Assembly (NCBI RefSeq): GCF_021155765.1
Contig: NC_060105.1
Span: 7,543,001-7,607,000 of the forward strand
From: Diprion similis
Taxonomy: Eukaryota > Arthropoda > Insecta > Hymenoptera > Diprionidae
DNA: 64,000 bases
Direction: 5' to 3'
Below the pieces are notes generated by a model. The model ran no database searches and had not been told where the DNA came from. It worked only from the letters and a program-made list of their open reading frames with translations. The first letter of the stretch is position 1. Each line of letters starts with the position of its first letter. The translations under genes were made by a program, and so were the position numbers. This document shows positions 38,359 through 64,000 of the stretch, in pieces.

Positions 38359-38774
38359 ACACTGGTCGATAAAATTTTCCAACGAGGAAGGTGCTTGATA
38401 ATTTTAAAATACCTATATATCCTCATTATAAAACAATATTTATTTTGATTCGATCGGGTCTAGTTTTTTTGTTACAGCTATTACCAGTAAAATTGAATGT
38501 TCATCGTTTTGACTTCCTTTTTTTGATTCAGGGTGTTCTGTTATTTGCTATAAACACCAGTTATTTAGTTATACAACAAATAACCAAACACCCTGAATCA
38601 AAAAAGGTGAGTCAGAACGATGAACATTCAATTTTACCGGTAACAGTTGTGACACAAAAACTAAACTTGATCGAATGAAAATAAATATGGTTTTATAATG
38701 AGGGTAAGTATATAGGTATTTCAAAACTAGTAAGCACCTTCCTTAATTGTTACAAAAATTTTGTTGAACAGTGT
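38359..38774. mobile_element. Long fold-back (hairpin) element, 416 bp
   Basis: Two arms of roughly 190 bases each, separated by a loop of about 29 bases centred near 38565, are inverted copies with high identity. Examples are TGATTCAGGGTGTT (about 38525-38538) against AACACCCTGAATCA, AAAATTGAATGTTCATCGTT against AACGATGAACATTCAATTTT, CCTCATTATAAAAC against GTTTTATAATGAGG, and AGGAAGGTGCTT (38385) against AAGCACCTTCCT (38743). Weaker matching reaches ACACTGGTC at 38359 and the inverted copy ending CAGTGT at 38774. No coding frame or clear target duplication. It is either a fold-back MITE or a long hairpin RNA locus. Confidence 0.7.
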
Positions 38775-39553
38775 ACTGTAACACTATATATAACCTTATT
38801 TTTGTTAATAACAAGATTATTTTTGAAAAAAGTAAAACAACTTATATTACAATAAAACTATTCGTATCTAAAATATTCTAACATCATTTCTATTGTACTA
38901 AGCCTTGTTCTCAACATAATGAGTTCAAAGTTTTCTTGTTAGACACAAAAAGTGAAAGAATCTAAAGAACATCACGTGTGGGATCGAGACCAAGACCGTC
39001 GCGTCACCTTGTTAAGTAGTCGACGGCCAAGAGACTAGGATTTATGAATTCGTCTGAAGGATTAAGTCGCGATGAGAAAACGTGGCGTATACCTTCTAAG
39101 GTATCGTCCTTGCCCAGGGCTTGTAGTTTCTGTACCCTTGTCCTCTTTGTTTCTTCGTCGTTGATCATTCTTTTTTCATAATAAATCGCTGCCGCCTTCT
39201 TCTCAACATCACAGTTCATTGTCAGTTAGAACCTTCGACATTGAAGTCGAGATAGTTCTGTTCACAAGTTTTGAACACCGTGTTCGGCTCGGCTCGTTGG
39301 GGTGCTTGAAGTAGTACTTATTGTTAGTACCTTCTTCCACACGAGCTGGAGGGCTGACTTGAACACGGCGAGCCAAGGAGTACGTGGTAAGGCAATACGG
39401 AAGCCCGGAATCAATACATAGTGCATTCACCTTTGACAATCGCTCACTTCCCTCATGGATAGTGTGTATAAGGTACTCAAAGTTTATGCACGAACAAACC
39501 TGCCGTGTATCGTCTAGGAATTAAATAGCTGGTACTCTTACGGGAATCAGGTG
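38775..39553. other. Intergenic stretch with one weak small-ORF candidate
   Basis: AT-rich on the left. From about 39000 to 39470 composition becomes more balanced, and the minus strand carries two short open frames, one of which (39004-39219) is listed separately. Nothing else is recognised. Confidence 0.4.
39004..39219 (-). CDS. Possible small protein or exon, unrecognised
   Basis: 71-residue frame starting MNCDVEKKAAAIYYEK and ending LLAVDYLTR, with a charged, helical-looking first half (KRMINDEETKRTRVQKLQA). It looks more protein-like than most frames in this intergenic region. The sequence just before the stop, AACAAG|GTGACG, would also serve as a splice donor (phase 2), so this could be the first coding exon of a gene whose other exons I cannot find. 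I recognise no family. It may equally be a chance open frame. Confidence 0.22.
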   Translation of the reverse strand: MNCDVEKKAAAIYYEKRMINDEETKRTRVQKLQALGKDDTLEGIRHVFSSRLNPSDEFINPSLLAVDYLTR

Positions 39554-39845
39554 TTTGAATGAAAAATGTATTAGGATGGTCAGATAGAATGTCGAAAACT
39601 AGTTGAAACGTATTTTTTTTTGTTTGTTTTCGATTCAATGTTCATTAACAAAGATAAAGCAGTTTTAAATGGACACGTGACGTCACTACGTGCATAGATA
39701 TCGACGTACTACAACGTGACGTTACGACGTCACGCGGAATTTGACTTGCTATATCTTTGTTAATAAACATTGAATCGAAAAAAGAAAAAACACGTGTCAA
39801 TTATTTTTCCACGTTCTATCTGATGGACCAAATTTTTCATTTAAA
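39554..39845. mobile_element. Fold-back element, about 290 bp, nearly palindromic throughout
   Basis: The left arm GGTCAGATAGAATGTCGAAAA (from about 39578) and the right arm, whose complement reads ATCAGATAGAACGTGGAAAA, are inverted copies. Pairing continues through TTTTCGATTCAATGTTCATT against its counterpart AATAAACATTGAATCGAAAA, and AACAAAGATAAAGCA against TGCTATATCTTTGTT. The centre holds several ACGTCA/TGACGT words, including a perfect TGACGTCA near 39669-39676. Outer similarity (AATGAAAAAT on both sides) extends the element to about 39554-39845. Non-coding. Confidence 0.65.
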
Positions 39846-40999
39846 TTCCGCCATATTGCGAGCTTTTTTCAGAATGATCCAGTAATGGAACGCCGAATGA
39901 CACGAGGCTTTCGAGCGAGATGATATTATTTATAGTGAAATTTTTAGCCAGTTGCTGGTTTATCCGTTGCAGTCGTTACAAGCACGCCGAACCTGTTCTC
40001 TCTGTGCAATTCCTCATGCATGAACATCATCAGAGTAAATTTACTCGAGACAAGTTGGACAGGTTTGCGAGTGGCGTTTGAAGACCGTATTCAAAAACTC
40101 GTTCACCGCGTCTGTTGCAGATATTAATTGAAGAATTATTATTCAACACGCTGGGGAATTGAGGGTTTTTGGCTTTTAGCCATTCGGATTCGGTTCGAAC
40201 AACGGACAATGTGCTTTCCAGACACTCCGCTTCCGCACGCAGAACGTTCTCCAGGTAGACACAACGCGTTTATTTTACAAGCCGGATATATTCTTTGGTA
40301 AGGTCATCGAGTGGACGGGGTAATTGAATTAGACCTAAAATTATACCATTTTATACGTCTTACTTAGAAAAAAGTACACCAGAGTAGACTTTTTGAAGTC
40401 CAGAGAGTCCGATTACCTCCAATTCAGCCAAATTCTCACTCCTGAGTTGAGAACTCCTGCCTGTCAGGTATAGAACCAAGGTAGTTGTGTGCATGGAGGC
40501 AAGTAAGTATGCATGTATGTCCATGCAATAATGGAAGGCACATTGACGGAGTGACTCACGCCCGGCTCCAAAGCTCCTCCGCCTTCCTCCCTATTCCGCA
40601 AGGCTGCAACCACTAGCAAGTGGACTCTTCACTTTGTGCCACGTAGACTTTAGTGTCGGCTACATGGCTTATACGTGCCACCCAGTGCTGCATCTAGTAG
40701 CTTCTCCTGGGTCTCGTATTCGCCGAGTGAAAAAGAGGGACGAGATTACTCGCGTGTCGTGTGCGAGACATGGCCAGTGGACAGTGTCAATTGACGACTC
40801 GAATTCACGGGGAGAAACTCGACCCGAGTAACATCAGTGACTTATTACACACCATAGAAGTTCGATAGTAGGTCAAAGATCGTTGGATCAAGTCTTGGAA
40901 GCACCTTGGAACCTGCTGTCTTGCTCGAATGGCCCTTTAAGTCGTAGTATGGAACCCTGAACCCGACACCTTCGACCTCGACTATAATTTCCCTTCGCG
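39846..40999. other. Region upstream of APC, no recognised gene
   Basis: No credible protein frame. It contains short GAGT/GACTC-rich sequence and ends at the candidate APC core promoter. It may carry APC control elements, but none is identifiable by eye beyond the TATA word described next. Confidence 0.4.
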
Positions 41000-41007
41000 T
41001 ATATAAA
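41000..41007 (+). promoter_or_regulatory. TATA box of a candidate distal APC promoter
   Basis: TATATAAA in GCGTATATAAACGC. Transcription would be expected to begin about 25-30 bases downstream, near 41030. From there a non-coding exon can run to the strong donor GAGG|GTAAGT (exon end 41148) and splice to the acceptor TCTGTTCTAG (41371-41380), giving a 232-bp intron just ahead of the APC start codon. The arrangement is coherent but has no transcript support here. Confidence 0.45.
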
Positions 41008-41029
41008 CGCAAACTTCAACATGCAGGAT

Positions 41030-41148
41030 CTTCTCGGTTTATCGTTAGTCCTGCGAATAAATTATCCGGTGTACTGTAATAATTGCAGGGATGTGCAGGG
41101 TTGGTTCTTCGTCCTGTTTGTTTTGGGGTCCGAAGCCGCGCGTCGAGG
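41030..41148 (+). other. APC: Putative APC 5' UTR exon
   Basis: Inferred non-coding first exon between the TATA box and the consensus donor at 41149. An ATG at 41091 with G at -3 opens a frame that, after splicing to 41381, joins the frame of a second upstream ATG (41398) and overlaps the APC start out of frame. The exact 5' end is unknown. Confidence 0.35.
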
Positions 41149-41470
41149 GTAAGTAATAATGCATGACACAAGGTCCGAATTATCGATTCCTACCCTGGCG
41201 AGCAGAGCGAGCTGTATAATAGTTTGTTGTTATTCTACGTGAGTTGCTGGGGCAGAGCAGCTACCAAGGAGCGTAGGGTTCTCACGTGGTCCAACCATGG
41301 CCTGATCGCGAGGTGGATAGTCACGGATTTGAAAAAGCTGAAATCGCGTACGATCTAAATCTAAATCTAATCTGTTCTAGTTCGGTCCCAGGATCGGATG
41401 GAGTGCAGTGAAGGGTCGCCGAAGAGGAAGATCTGCGGGCTGCAGGGTGAGACTGGAAGAGCTGGAAACG

Positions 41471-64000
<22,530 letters not shown>

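Overview
The window is nuclear DNA from an animal, most likely an insect and possibly a hymenopteran. The evidence is short AG-flanked introns, C2H2 zinc-finger, p24 and APC-type proteins with insect-like architecture, abundant (GA)n, (TA)n and homopolymer tracts, and small TIR or fold-back DNA elements. The hymenopteran placement is an impression from the protein sequences, not a demonstrated fact. There are no operons, phage, CRISPR arrays or bacterial-type features.

Layout. 1-25.9 kb: I recognise no protein-coding gene. It is AT-rich intergenic or intronic DNA with microsatellites, a hexamer minisatellite, two TIR elements flanked by TA (8793-9137 and 22666-23121) and a decayed fold-back repeat (14441-14965) that has a relative at 45343-45600. 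25.9-28.3 kb, minus strand: a three-exon ATMIN/ASCIZ homologue with four zinc fingers and ten TQT (dynein light chain LC8-binding type) motifs. 30.0-30.9 kb, minus strand: a complete three-exon p24-family cargo receptor (TMED7/TMED3 type) whose first intron has a GC donor. 31.49-32.13 kb, plus strand: an intronless 216-residue IQ-motif protein resembling the vertebrate C11orf65/MFI family, divergent from the p24 gene across a short region with two NRF-1/Ewg-type palindromic sites. 32.1-41.0 kb: no recognised gene, two long fold-back elements (38359-38774 and about 39554-39845) and one weak small ORF candidate. 41.0-64.0 kb, plus strand: the APC (adenomatous polyposis coli) gene, reconstructed here as 14 coding exons with matching phases. 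It runs off the right edge after at least 2612 codons.

The recognised genes belong to separate processes: LC8 homeostasis and DNA-damage signalling (ATMIN), early secretory cargo transport (TMED7), a possible mitochondrial or ciliary protein (IQ gene) and Wnt/cytoskeleton regulation (APC). I found no new multi-gene system. The points most worth following up are a probable internal APC promoter with its own first coding exon in intron 3 beside a 133-bp (AG)n tract, an overlapping upstream ORF at the distal APC start, apparent lack of canonical 20-residue and SAMP repeats in the visible APC, and the family of hairpin-forming elements.
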